From NCBI GenBank assembly GCA_017399965.1, contig JAFQAP010000026.1:1-64000 (forward strand): a stretch of DNA of 64,000 nucleotides, read 5' to 3'. The stretch's first letter is position 1. Every line of letters begins with the position of its first letter. The notes beneath the pieces are model-generated. The model was not told the DNA's origin. It saw only the letters and a program-made list of their open reading frames with translations, and searched no databases. This stretch comes from Clostridia bacterium (GTDB lineage: Bacteria > Bacillota > Clostridia > Oscillospirales > CAG-382). A program made the translations under genes and the position numbers. Below are positions 1-8,600 of the stretch, in pieces.

Positions 1-266
1 TCAACATTCTTTTCCTCCGGCTTTCCGGTCAATTGCGAATAATCCATATCGCGTTTTTTTACCGTAATGCGAACATCGGTTATCTCACCCGAAAAGTCCG
101 GCATTTGATACGCTTCTGCCGGTCTGCTACGGTCTAGCATAAATTCATATTTTTCTTGGTGCGTCATGGTTTGATATCTATTATATGAGCACGACATAAA
201 AGAAATAGCTATAATAATCAATGCCACAATCATTGCGCTTGATATATATATTTTCTTTGTTTTCAC
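1..266 (-). CDS. Small lipoprotein, 3' end outside the window
   Basis: An open frame reads leftward from a GTG at 266 to the window edge (88 codons visible). The start is chosen because AGGAGGT at 271-277 lies 4-5 nt upstream and an ATG in the leader runs straight into a stop. The N-terminus has two lysine pairs, a hydrophobic stretch and a lipobox FMSC with Cys at about residue 26, so a membrane-anchored lipoprotein is likely. It begins only 14 nt after the stop of the RHS gene and must be co-transcribed with it. That position fits an accessory or immunity protein for the RHS tip, but I recognise no family and this role is inference. Confidence 0.65.
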   Translation of the reverse strand, partial: MKTKKIYISSAMIVALIIIAISFMSCSYNRYQTMTHQEKYEFMLDRSRPAEAYQMPDFSGEITDVRITVKKRDMDYSQLTGKPEEKNV

Positions 267-280
267 ATTTACCTCCTAAG

Positions 281-3200
281 TTAATTTGAAAATTGTTCTA
301 TGCCAAAACATTCTGCATGTATATAACCATCTAAAGGATTTCCTATATTATAACCGGGAAATGAGCCGACTGAAGCGCTTGCACTGAGTGCACTACCGAC
401 AAAGCTACAGACACCTTTTAACGCAGTAATTAATGCCGCACCAAAAAGAACATCGCAAACGATGTCGTGATTGTCCACATCATCATCTAAAGTATAAAAC
501 TCATGCGTGATACTTCCTGTAAGCTCATAATTGTCGTTGCGAATAGAAAAACTTAATCCAAATCCATTTTCGACAAACACCGTGTCAATTTGCACAGAAT
601 CATTATCGTATAGAGTTGAAGAAAAGGCGGTGAGAGCAACGTTAGTGCTGGTTAATTCAAATTCCAATTCTTCTCCATTAGGTGTTGTTATAGTAATACT
701 ATTTTTCATATCGTATTCAACAGTTATAGAGCCAAGCGCCACGGACGCTTCGGGCAGATTTGTGAGTACAACTTCTACTTGAAGTATTAAATATCCCCAA
801 GGTGTTTTAAAAGTTCTCTTTATATCAGCATTGTTATAGCCGTTTGAAAAGCATACAGGTGTCGTCGCCACTAAACCATTGTAATCAACGTACATAGCCG
901 GATTATTCAAGCAATACGCGAACATATTGTTTCCGAGAATACCTTGACCTGTGGAAGCGTAAGCATCTGCATTTATAAATCTACCAACTTCAGCATCATA
1001 GTAACGACTATTAAGATAGTACAGTCCTGTCTCGCTATCATAGTAATATCCTCTGTATCTGAACGGGTTTATCTGCCCAACAGTAGAGGCAAGGCTACCT
1101 GTTGTAGAAAGAATGTTACCCCAAGCATCGTAGGCATATTCAACTACAATTGCGCCGTTATTGGAATTTACAATACCTATAACATCGCCTTGCAAATTCT
1201 TTATATAGTGATATACAGTACCGTTGTATCTGAACGATGTTACTCCGCTTTCGTCGTAATAATACTCAAGAACAGTAGTAGAATCACCGTTAAACGCAGA
1301 AGAATACTGTATGGTTTCTTTAACTATAGTGCTTCCGTCAAGCACGTAACTATGGTCATACAAATATTGTTCGTTACCGTTGAACTCATACTTTCTTGTA
1401 CGGATACCGTCGGAATTATACGTATAATCAACAGTATGGTTGTTTGAGATAGTTATATTGTCTAATTCACGTCCGTCCCAAGAAAGAGAGGATATACCAA
1501 TCCAATTAGTAGGATTACCAATTCTATCATAGGAAATATTTGTACCGTTATAATTGGTAAGCAAATCTCCCCAAGCACTGTCGCTGTACGAATATGTTTC
1601 GGTTATCTCACCTAATACGGGATATACAGCCATCCAATGCGATACGTTAGGACCTGTGTTATCAAAGGTATATGTTTTAAGTATATTTCCGGCGTTATCG
1701 TATGCATATACGTATGCTTTGGAATTGAGTACATCGTCCTCGCGGATAAGCTGACCTAATGCATCGTATTCATACTCGGATATTAATACTCCGTCTTTTC
1801 TGACAGCGACAATATTACCAAGGTCATCATAAGTATATGAATACTCGTCGGTATCCAGCAATGTGTTGGTTCCGACATAGAGTTTTGATACTAATGAAGT
1901 GCCGTTTAAATACTCATAACTGTATGCATAAAGAGGATTGTATTTGGAAATAAGTCTATCAAAGCTATCATAGGAATAGGCAAATCCCATTTCCGGAGTG
2001 GTATAAGAGGATACAAGGTTAGTGTTTTCCTTGTAAGAAATATTGTAAGCACGGCTCACACCGTCTATTACATATTTGGAGCCTTTCGCCCTACCAAATT
2101 CATCATAAGAGTTCTCAACGGCAAATACGGTATTTCCGCTTGCATCCTTTTGGTAAGCACGGATAAGACGGTCAAGAGAATCGTATTCGTAAACATAGGT
2201 TAAGCCAGCCTTGCCGTCTACAGCTTTTGCAAGTCTGCCGTTGGAATCGTAGACAACGGTGAAAGCGTTTTCAGCACTTCCATTATACGTGACTTTTACT
2301 AATCTGTCAAGATTATCGTAGGTATATTCCTCATATTCGCCGTTGCCGTAGGTCATACGGGTAAGCTTGCCGTTGCCCGCTGTATAGGTGTAGGTTGCAA
2401 GAACGTTACTGCCCGCGGAAACGGATACCATATTACCAAAAGCGTCATAGGTAATGGTATACGCTGTTGTGGCGGTGTTTATGCCGGAAAGTCTGCCGGA
2501 TGCATAGAGGTACGCCACGCTGCTCTCGGTGGTATCGGCAGTTTCGTCCTTGTCTGCATCCAAGTAAACGGTGGTAACTCTGTCGCGGTTATCGTAAGAG
2601 TACGCGGTGCGGTTGTTGTTTGCATCCTGAATATACTTGAGCAGCTTTGTTACGCTGTCATAACCGTATGACGTTGTGCCGCCGAGAGAGTCGGTGGAGG
2701 ATTCCAGGAAGTTTCCGTTATCGGTATAGGTAGCGGAGGAAGAAATTATCTCACTCGTTACGCTGTTGGAAAGAACGCTTCCCGTTACGTTACCGTAATT
2801 ATTGTAGCTGTATGTAAGGGTCTGGGTAACGCCGTTTACGGTACGTACAGCGGTTTCGACATCGTGGGTGTTTATTCCGTTGATTTCTTTGTAGGTATAT
2901 TCGAAATCTCCGTTATTTATAGATTCGTAGGATTTCAAATCAACACCGTCGTAAAGCGCAGTGTCATTTTGTCCATAGATATCCGTAGCAGACTCAAGAT
3001 TGCCGTCGTCGTCATAAGCATAAGTTTGCGCAGGCTCGATGGTGAAGGAAATATCATCAAAATATGCGCTGTTGCAGTTGTAGTCATAGACAAAGGCGAC
3101 CTTTGCGGAGGTTACGGTTAGTTCTTTTTGGGGTACAACCGCGGCAGTAAGATATTGCCAGCCGGTGTTCTCGGGATTGAAGTCGGCGTAATGCTCTTCG

Positions 3201-6200
3201 GTGGTGTTATCGCTGTATGTCAGCGTTACGGACAGGCCAAAACGGCGATTACCGTGCAGGTCAACGGAGTTTGCTCTTGCCCAGCCGGAAACCATAAAGG
3301 TTGTGTTGGCGGGTACGTTAAGAGGAATGGTCTGGTATACGCTCTTTGCAGCGGATGCAGATCCGGTAACTGCACCGACGTGACCTCTTTCAAGCTCTGT
3401 ATCAAGCTCCGAGAAGGTGCCTTCCCAGTAATCCGAAGTGCGAACCGAGCTGTCCTGAATAAAGTTGTAGTCAGACTCTACTTCTGCTCTTTCAAGCTGA
3501 ACGTTATCGAAGTATGCGGTGCCTGTTGCAGAATCCAGACACATATATATAGTGTTTGCTCCTTCAAGAAGTTCTGCTGTAACACTAATACGCCGCCATC
3601 CGTTTTGAACGGTGGTATCTGTGGTTCCGGTCACGTATTCGCTCTTTGTATTTTTTAATTGAATATATGCACCGCCGGAAGAAGATACACCGGTTGTCTT
3701 TACATAAGCGGAAAGCGTATAGATGCCTTTTTCAGGTACGGTTACGCTTTGGGTTTTACAAACGTAACCCGTTGCCGAAGTGCGGTAAAGTTTTATGGAA
3801 TAGTTGCCAAAGAGTTTTTCTGCGCTTGAAAGAGCTGCAGAATAGCCCGAACCGGAATATTCTGTAGTCCATTCATCGACGGATTCACAATCGCCGTCCT
3901 TAATGAGATTTTCCGCAGTTATGCCTTTTACAGAGGAAACGGTAAGCTTGTTGTTGGTTTTCAAGCCTACGTCATTTTCGGTGTACTTTGCATAGGATGC
4001 GCCGTATACGTTGCCGTAATAGTCCTCGGTATAGGAGCATATGGCTCTGCCGTAATTATCAAACAAGGTTACGGTGTACAGGTCATCGGTATTGTCGTAA
4101 ATATCATCCTTACCGCTTGAACGTACGGAGAAATATTTATCCGCATACTCAAAGCCGATTTTCTGACCTTGAGAAGTGCCTACAGATTCCGCTACTGTGG
4201 CTACACGAAAGCCGTTGTATGTGTACGTTACGGTGTATCCCGTGTCGCTGTCGTAGGTGGACTTCAGCATGCCGTCGGAGTAATATTCGTATGTGCAGTA
4301 TTCGCCGGACGGGTATTCTATCTTGCGGAGATAGTTGTAATAGGTTTGGGCAATACTGCCGTTATACGTAGTGGAGTAATAGAAATTTACGCAATCGCTA
4401 GTGTCCTGCGCGTTGGTTATCTGCGCCAGCGTACCAACAGGGTTATATACGAAGGTAAGTTGGGTTATTTCGTAAGTGGTTCCTGCAGGAGTATATGTAA
4501 TAGATGTGAGTTTATTGCTTGTATTATATTTAAACTGCTTTTTGTTGCCGTATACGTCTTGGATTTTGGTTATACGGCCGTTTACAAATGTTTTTGTGTT
4601 TCCGTAATCATCGGCAAGCGTAGCGATCGTATCATTTTCTGTTTCAGTTACTGTAACCGTCAGTCCGTAACCGTCTTCACTTTTGTATACGTTGCCGGAT
4701 TTGTAGAAATACAAGTCAGTTCCGTCGGCATCGTTGTATCTGTAATATTCTACGCCGTCTATATTGGCAACAGAAAGCGTTTCCTGAACGCTTAATTTCC
4801 AACCCTTGCCCACAGGCATAGCGGTGTCGAATTCTTGCTGTTCATCGTCTACAGCAAGATAACTGTTGTAAACGTGACTTACTGTTATGGGGAGTATGGA
4901 ACCCTTGGTGGATATATCGTCGTGAACAAACACAAGGTTTCCGTTAAATCCGTTCACGTATCCCGTGCCGGCGCTTCCTGCACCGTGGGAAGAATATGTC
5001 CAGATACTCTCAAGACCTTTTGTATCACGATATTCAATGATCAGCAAAGGCTTGGGATAGGATTCGGAACTGTAAAAATATACGTGTCCAGTTCCGTTGC
5101 CGCTTATGGGTACCAATGCCACGCCGTGACAATTGTCGATATTATCTTGGGGATTATACCACTCTTGCGCAAGACGCGTAATGTCGAATTTTACGGTTTT
5201 AGTTACGTCTGCATCGTCAATAGATGCATAGTCCAAAATTTCATTGCCATAAGAAGGCTTGTTGTTCCAGGTTACCGTATATGAATTCCATTCCTGTGTA
5301 ATAGGTTTTGCAGCTATGTTAACCGAAGTGTAACCTACAGCATAAATGCCAAACTGCATATACGAGTTTACTACAACCGCAGATTCCGGAATATCGGGCA
5401 GCGATGCGGGCTCGATAAGAGTATGCCACTCTTTAGCGGTGCTTCCGTAGTAATATCCGGTAACTAACGTAGAGTTATTTACCGTGTTCTGATTAGGAGA
5501 ATTCTGGGAAATGTATGCATCTAATGTTTCCTGCATGCTGTTGAACGCTTCAACAGAAGGGTCAATCTTTACGGGAAATACTCTGTCATCGGAGTCAATC
5601 CACTCTGCATCTGCAGTTACGGTAAGAGTATATTTCTTGCCGTTTTTGTGTGCTATTGAGTAAGTAACACCATCAGACACAGCGTAGTTCGCATCGCTCA
5701 TTATACCTTTGGGGATAACAAGCTGTGTTTCTCCGGAATTTTCATCGTTAAGAGATATACTGCCGTCCTCATTAAGCACGGGAACAAGACCGTTAAGTTT
5801 AAGTTCAAAGGTGTATACATAGCTATCCTGTTTTTCCTTAACGATAATGTTTTCTTTTACGTTACTTCCGGAGATGATATATTCAAGGTCGGTACCGTCA
5901 AGTATATCCTTGTATATTGCACCGGAAGAAAACTTGGTTAATGTAGTTGCAGAATCAAGAGAATCATCATCCGCAACAGTTGTTTGGGGATAAAGCTCAA
6001 GGGCTTTGGATTTATTTGCATCGGGTAAAGACAAGCTTATCTTGTACCCGTTCATCTTGATTTTAAGTAAATTGCCGGAGTTGGAGTTGTTAGCAAGCTT
6101 AATGGATATGTTGGATTCGGACGTGCCGTATCCCGCTATATCTTCGCTGTCAACAGCATCGGAATAGGATAACGTGTTATCATAATCCTGCCAATCTCCG

Positions 6201-6472
6201 TTTTCATCGGAGTAATGGATAGGTTTACCGTAATCTGCTGCAACAAAGCTGCCGTCGGACATACGGAAGGTCTTGCTGCTCTCTGTACGAGAGTCGATAA
6301 CTTCACCGAGAACATACACGTCCCCGTCGGAGACAGGTACTGTTTCGGACTCATTGGTGAGTAAATCGTTCAACGCTTCACTTGTTTCGGCTAAAACTGA
6401 TTGCGGAATCGCACAGAAAAGCATAGCAAGGAAGAGAATCATTGCTGTTAATCTAATGGTTTTCTTTTTCAT
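281..6472 (-). CDS. Secreted DNRLRE / RHS-YD repeat protein (WapA-like polymorphic toxin candidate)
   Basis: The protein has 2063 residues and starts at an ATG preceded by AAGGAG. Residues 1-28 form a signal peptide ending VLAETS. A DNRLRE-type beta domain lies at about 306-480, YD repeats follow, two carbohydrate-binding-like jelly-roll modules lie at about 855-1150, and more YD repeats run to an RHS-associated core at about 1800-1866 (motifs YYYDSETGLYYLNSRYYD and GRFINADA). A unique tip of about 197 residues follows. RHS shells encapsulate and deliver variable C-terminal toxins. The tip contains a hydrophobic, small-residue-rich stretch and no nuclease motif that I can see. The downstream lipoprotein (1-266) and the WapI-like gene at 7749-8171 support a toxin/immunity locus. 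A host-binding adhesin is the alternative. Confidence 0.9.
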   Translation of the reverse strand: MKKKTIRLTAMILFLAMLFCAIPQSVLAETSEALNDLLTNESETVPVSDGDVYVLGEVIDSRTESSKTFRMSDGSFVAADYGKPIHYSDENGDWQDYDNTLSYSDAVDSEDIAGYGTSESNISIKLANNSNSGNLLKIKMNGYKISLSLPDANKSKALELYPQTTVADDDSLDSATTLTKFSSGAIYKDILDGTDLEYIISGSNVKENIIVKEKQDSYVYTFELKLNGLVPVLNEDGSISLNDENSGETQLVIPKGIMSDANYAVSDGVTYSIAHKNGKKYTLTVTADAEWIDSDDRVFPVKIDPSVEAFNSMQETLDAYISQNSPNQNTVNNSTLVTGYYYGSTAKEWHTLIEPASLPDIPESAVVVNSYMQFGIYAVGYTSVNIAAKPITQEWNSYTVTWNNKPSYGNEILDYASIDDADVTKTVKFDITRLAQEWYNPQDNIDNCHGVALVPISGNGTGHVYFYSSESYPKPLLIIEYRDTKGLESIWTYSSHGAGSAGTGYVNGFNGNLVFVHDDISTKGSILPITVSHVYNSYLAVDDEQQEFDTAMPVGKGWKLSVQETLSVANIDGVEYYRYNDADGTDLYFYKSGNVYKSEDGYGLTVTVTETENDTIATLADDYGNTKTFVNGRITKIQDVYGNKKQFKYNTSNKLTSITYTPAGTTYEITQLTFVYNPVGTLAQITNAQDTSDCVNFYYSTTYNGSIAQTYYNYLRKIEYPSGEYCTYEYYSDGMLKSTYDSDTGYTVTYTYNGFRVATVAESVGTSQGQKIGFEYADKYFSVRSSGKDDIYDNTDDLYTVTLFDNYGRAICSYTEDYYGNVYGASYAKYTENDVGLKTNNKLTVSSVKGITAENLIKDGDCESVDEWTTEYSGSGYSAALSSAEKLFGNYSIKLYRTSATGYVCKTQSVTVPEKGIYTLSAYVKTTGVSSSGGAYIQLKNTKSEYVTGTTDTTVQNGWRRISVTAELLEGANTIYMCLDSATGTAYFDNVQLERAEVESDYNFIQDSSVRTSDYWEGTFSELDTELERGHVGAVTGSASAAKSVYQTIPLNVPANTTFMVSGWARANSVDLHGNRRFGLSVTLTYSDNTTEEHYADFNPENTGWQYLTAAVVPQKELTVTSAKVAFVYDYNCNSAYFDDISFTIEPAQTYAYDDDGNLESATDIYGQNDTALYDGVDLKSYESINNGDFEYTYKEINGINTHDVETAVRTVNGVTQTLTYSYNNYGNVTGSVLSNSVTSEIISSSATYTDNGNFLESSTDSLGGTTSYGYDSVTKLLKYIQDANNNRTAYSYDNRDRVTTVYLDADKDETADTTESSVAYLYASGRLSGINTATTAYTITYDAFGNMVSVSAGSNVLATYTYTAGNGKLTRMTYGNGEYEEYTYDNLDRLVKVTYNGSAENAFTVVYDSNGRLAKAVDGKAGLTYVYEYDSLDRLIRAYQKDASGNTVFAVENSYDEFGRAKGSKYVIDGVSRAYNISYKENTNLVSSYTTPEMGFAYSYDSFDRLISKYNPLYAYSYEYLNGTSLVSKLYVGTNTLLDTDEYSYTYDDLGNIVAVRKDGVLISEYEYDALGQLIREDDVLNSKAYVYAYDNAGNILKTYTFDNTGPNVSHWMAVYPVLGEITETYSYSDSAWGDLLTNYNGTNISYDRIGNPTNWIGISSLSWDGRELDNITISNNHTVDYTYNSDGIRTRKYEFNGNEQYLYDHSYVLDGSTIVKETIQYSSAFNGDSTTVLEYYYDESGVTSFRYNGTVYHYIKNLQGDVIGIVNSNNGAIVVEYAYDAWGNILSTTGSLASTVGQINPFRYRGYYYDSETGLYYLNSRYYDAEVGRFINADAYASTGQGILGNNMFAYCLNNPAMYVDYNGLVATTPVCFSNGYNNADIKRTFKTPWGYLILQVEVVLTNLPEASVALGSITVEYDMKNSITITTPNGEELEFELTSTNVALTAFSSTLYDNDSVQIDTVFVENGFGLSFSIRNDNYELTGSITHEFYTLDDDVDNHDIVCDVLFGAALITALKGVCSFVGSALSASASVGSFPGYNIGNPLDGYIHAECFGIEQFSN

Positions 6473-6562
6473 TTTCTTGTCTCCTTTTTTGTTTTTTGAG
6501 GGGTACTGTTTGCCCTCTCATATTATAAATGTTAAAAAAAGAGATTTTGTCTATAAAAAATT

Positions 6563-6582
6563 GGACTTTTTTGGAAAAGTCC
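6563..6582. repeat. Inverted repeat upstream of the RHS gene
   Basis: GGACTTTT and AAAAGTCC form 8-bp arms around a TTGG loop, 91 bp upstream of the RHS start. A TATAAT-like box on the minus strand (6522-6527) lies between it and the gene, but no good -35 box sits at the proper distance. The repeat could be an operator or a terminator for transcripts arriving from the right. Confidence 0.4.
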
Positions 6583-6828
6583 GAGTAGGCTTTGAATCGA
6601 ATATTTGCGGCTCTATTTGACTTCTGGGATTATACATTCATGTGTAGCGAAGACTCTGGAGAATATGGGCAAACACTGTGAATATGCATTCGAAACGAAT
6701 AAAAAGACAAACAAAAAATGTTTTTTCAAAAAGTCGGAAGATAAGTCAAACTTCATATGTAAAAGATGTATTCGAAAATAGCACTGTAATATTTTTTTCT
6801 TTGTTTATAGCGACTCAATCATTGATAC

Positions 6829-6857
6829 TTGACAAAGGCACGATTTAGAGTTAAGAT
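6829..6857 (+). promoter_or_regulatory. Orphan sigma-A promoter (TTGACA-17-TAAGAT)
   Basis: TTGACA at 6829-6834 and TAAGAT at 6852-6857 are separated by 17 bp. No credible coding frame follows before the tRNA fragment at 7101. The surrounding 500 bp (6590-7100) hold nothing else I can name. It may be the leftover promoter of a gene lost when an element inserted or decayed here, or drive a short RNA. Confidence 0.45.
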
Positions 6858-7100
6858 GACAACGCCGAGAGGGAAGGGGTTGCATTCTCTTTTCGTATGA
6901 TCGGATTGAAAAAGGTTGTTGTTAACTTAAAACAGCGCCCTTAAATTTTTCCACATCATCAAAAAAGCGGCTTTTATATAATGAACGCGGGAGAGGGCAA
7001 GAGCATCAATAAAGCATCAAAATGCAAAACTGCGACGCGCAAAGGTCCCAAACAAGGCTTAAAATCTGCTGATTTTACAACGCTTTTTTGCATTTTGAGC

Positions 7101-7147
7101 CACTCCAAAACCGTTGGTCGTGGGTTCAAGTCCTACTGCCCCTGCCA
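7101..7147 (+). pseudogene. 3' fragment of a tRNA-Trp gene (att-like site)
   Basis: The sequence carries the anticodon loop CTCCAAA (anticodon CCA), the 3' half of the anticodon stem, the variable loop, a T arm with GGTTCAAGTCC and the acceptor strand ending CCCCTGCCA with an encoded CCA. The 5' half is missing: the bases before 7101 pair with the anticodon stem at only one position and no D arm is present. A tRNA 3' half next to unrelated DNA is the usual scar of a tyrosine-integrase element. A terminator hairpin follows directly, as it would after a real tRNA gene. Confidence 0.75.
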
Positions 7148-7152
7148 AGAAA

Positions 7153-7183
7153 AAAGCCATTCGCAAAAGCGAATGGCTTTTTT
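7153..7183 (+). terminator. Rho-independent terminator after the tRNA fragment
   Basis: AAAGCCATTCGC and GCGAATGGCTTT form a perfect 12-bp stem with an AAAA loop, followed by a T run. It probably belonged to the original tRNA transcription unit. Confidence 0.8.
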
Positions 7184-7188
7184 CAACT

Positions 7189-7351
7189 AAATCCGTCCTT
7201 GCGGACGGGATAAATCCACCTTCGGTGGATGAAATCACTTCGTGATGAAATCCGACTTCGTCGGGAGATTGGACGGATTTAATTTCATCTGAGGCGGTAC
7301 GCCGAAGATTTCATCCGAGCTCTGCTCGGATTTCATCGCGCGCAGCACGAT
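7189..7351. repeat. Multi-hairpin (cloverleaf-like) palindrome array
   Basis: Seven small palindromes follow one another: CCGTCC/GGACGG (7193-7208), ATCCACC/GGTGGAT (7214-7230), ATCAC/GTGAT (7234-7246), CCGAC/GTCGG (7252-7264), GGCG/CGCC (about 7293-7303), ATCCGAGC/GCTCGGAT (7313-7331) and an imperfect one at 7335-7351. Most have 3-nt loops, typically TTC. AAATCCGTCC (7189-7198) also pairs with GGACGGATTT (7271-7280), enclosing three hairpins. Spacers read GATGAAAT on the left half and ATTTCAT on the right half. The array ends directly at the promoter of the four-helix-bundle gene. Confidence 0.7.
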
Positions 7352-7355
7352 TTCA

Positions 7356-7384
7356 TTGACCATTTTGAGATTTTGTGATATAAT
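7356..7384 (+). promoter_or_regulatory. Promoter of the four-helix-bundle operon
   Basis: TTGACC (7356-7361) and TATAAT (7379-7384) are separated by 17 bp. The box lies between the hairpin array and the start codon at 7405. Confidence 0.75.
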
Positions 7385-7404
7385 AACCGAAAGAGGTGAT
7401 AATT

Positions 7405-7752
7405 ATGGCAGAAAATAAACTTGCAGATATGTCAACCGAATTTGCGGTGAAGATTTTGAATTTAACTGATGGTATCAAGGGTCATTATTCTTTAGCAAAC
7501 CAACTTGAAAGAAGTGGCACAAGCATCGGTGCGAATATTAGAGAAGCAAAATATGCTCACAGCAAAGCGGATTTCGTTGCTAAACTGCAGATATCCCTCA
7601 AAGAGTGCTACGAAACAGAGTATTGGATCGAAATTGCGCAAAAGGCAAATATCATTTCGGAAGATATTGCAAAAAGTGTGTTGCACGATTGCGGTTCTAT
7701 CCGCAGAATGCTAATTGCCTCCATCAACACGGCAAAGGAGAGCGTAAAATGA
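7405..7752 (+). CDS. Four-helix bundle protein (S23 / IVP family)
   Basis: The product is about 115 residues and starts at ATG 7405, with AGAGG 8 nt upstream. The heptad pattern and the segment LERSGTSIGANIREA, followed by F-x-x-K-L-x-I-S-L-K-E and a conserved E-x-x-Y-W, are typical of the four-helix-bundle family found in 23S rRNA intervening sequences. The Avd protein of diversity-generating retroelements is related. These proteins form pentameric barrels that bind nucleic acid, but their cellular role is generally unknown. The gene follows a hairpin array and overlaps the next gene by ATGA. No reverse transcriptase or variable repeat is nearby, so an Avd role is not supported. Confidence 0.9.
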   Translation: MAENKLADMSTEFAVKILNLTDGIKGHYSLANQLERSGTSIGANIREAKYAHSKADFVAKLQISLKECYETEYWIEIAQKANIISEDIAKSVLHDCGSIRRMLIASINTAKESVK

Positions 7753-8171
7753 ATAACACTATTTTATTGGAATGCGAAAACTTTAGTTTGTCATTAGATT
7801 TTCAAGTGTTTGAGTCTGACATCTCGTACTCCTCCAATACCATTTTATCGGTTTCTGTTTCCAGTGAAGGTTTTTCCGCATCTACAACAATGGACATTGA
7901 TATAAAAGATATACAGACTTTTTGCAATGAATTACAGAAAACATACGATTCCTTAAAAGGTGAGGCAAAAATTCAGGAACCTTACGGTAATCAACAGTAC
8001 ATTTTATTTACAGGAGATAAAAAAGGTCATATCTTTGTATCTGGTATGTTAAATTCCAACGGTGCAAACGGATTTTGGCAAGAGTTGAAATTTGAAAATT
8101 GCCTTGACCAAACATTTCTGCCACAATTTTTGAGAAAACTGACTGCATTGTCAAGTAAATATACGAAATAA
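7749..8171 (+). CDS. WapI-family-like immunity protein
   Basis: The product is 140 residues and its ATG overlaps the preceding stop (ATGA), so translation is probably coupled. The pattern resembles WapI-type immunity proteins: an N-terminal strand with LECENFSLSLDFQ, a central helical segment after DIDIKDIQTFCNEL, then a G-HIFVSG strand, and a terminal QELKFENCLDQTFLPQF motif like the LKFE..DQT/S.L signature. Such proteins neutralise WapA/RHS toxin tips. It lies 1.3 kb from the RHS gene on the opposite strand, so it may protect against a lost or foreign tip and not the present one. Family assignment is by pattern memory. Confidence 0.6.
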   Translation: MNNTILLECENFSLSLDFQVFESDISYSSNTILSVSVSSEGFSASTTMDIDIKDIQTFCNELQKTYDSLKGEAKIQEPYGNQQYILFTGDKKGHIFVSGMLNSNGANGFWQELKFENCLDQTFLPQFLRKLTALSSKYTK

Positions 8172-8198
8172 CTACATAGCATCGTTTGCAGGCATGGA

Positions 8199-8232
8199 GT
8201 TAAAAGTCCGGTAGACCGCGGATACTTTTAAC
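8199..8232. repeat. Inverted repeat downstream of the WapI-like gene
   Basis: GTTAAAAGT (8199-8207) and ACTTTTAAC (8224-8232) are perfect 9-bp arms around a GC-rich loop. The 430-bp gap 8172-8600 also holds a terminator and a promoter. I see no gene in it. Confidence 0.4.
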
Positions 8233-8336
8233 ACCCATCATCGCCAAGGGGCAAGTCTACCCACTGACAGAAAACCATGGATCGGTTTCAAAAAAACTTG
8301 CTCTGCGGATCTGTTTTGTAATGGTAACACATGTAG

Positions 8337-8372
8337 AAAACCCGCATGAATCCTTGATTCTTGCGGGTTTTT
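8337..8372 (+). terminator. Rho-independent terminator
   Basis: AAAACCCGCA and TGCGGGTTTT form a 10-bp stem with an inner GAATC/GATTC stem, followed by T-rich sequence. It ends the four-helix-bundle/WapI-like unit. Confidence 0.8.
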
Positions 8373-8517
8373 GCTTTTTCATTTTTCACGAGCAACGGTC
8401 CGCTAAATCCCACTTTGATGCTCAAATCGGGCATCATTTTCCCATCTGTTCCGCTCTGTTCTCAACCTTTCCGTTTACTACATCATCAAAAGAGCATCAA
8501 ATTATATTTTGAGGCTG

Positions 8518-8546
8518 TTGACAATATTATCTATTTCATATAGAAT
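8518..8546 (+). promoter_or_regulatory. Consensus sigma-A promoter
   Basis: TTGACA (8518-8523) and TAGAAT (8541-8546) are separated by exactly 17 bp, about 55 bp before the start of the gene at 8601. Confidence 0.8.
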
Positions 8547-8600
8547 AGTATCGTGAATTTGCAATTTAATAATCTATTATTTGTTTTTATAGGTGGTAAT

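Noticed and set aside
6981-7190. Open frame of 69 codons covering the tRNA fragment
   Set aside because: It runs through the tRNA half and the terminator stem and has no ribosome site, so it is not a gene.
7189-7351. A CRISPR array
   Set aside because: The repeats are hairpins with different stems and tiny spacers, with no constant repeat-spacer unit and no cas gene.
7189-8171. A diversity-generating retroelement (the four-helix-bundle protein resembles Avd)
   Set aside because: No reverse transcriptase, template repeat or variable repeat was found nearby, and the hairpin array is not a TR/VR pair.
8172-8336. A structured RNA after the WapI-like gene
   Set aside because: Apart from one 9-bp inverted repeat and the downstream terminator I find no promoter or consistent fold, so no RNA gene is called.
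8395-8490. Minus-strand frame that might be the C-terminus of a tyrosine integrase (ends in a charged helix NRAEQMGK)
   Set aside because: Only about 20 codons are open and no catalytic motif is present. It is too short to support, though the tRNA scar makes it tempting.
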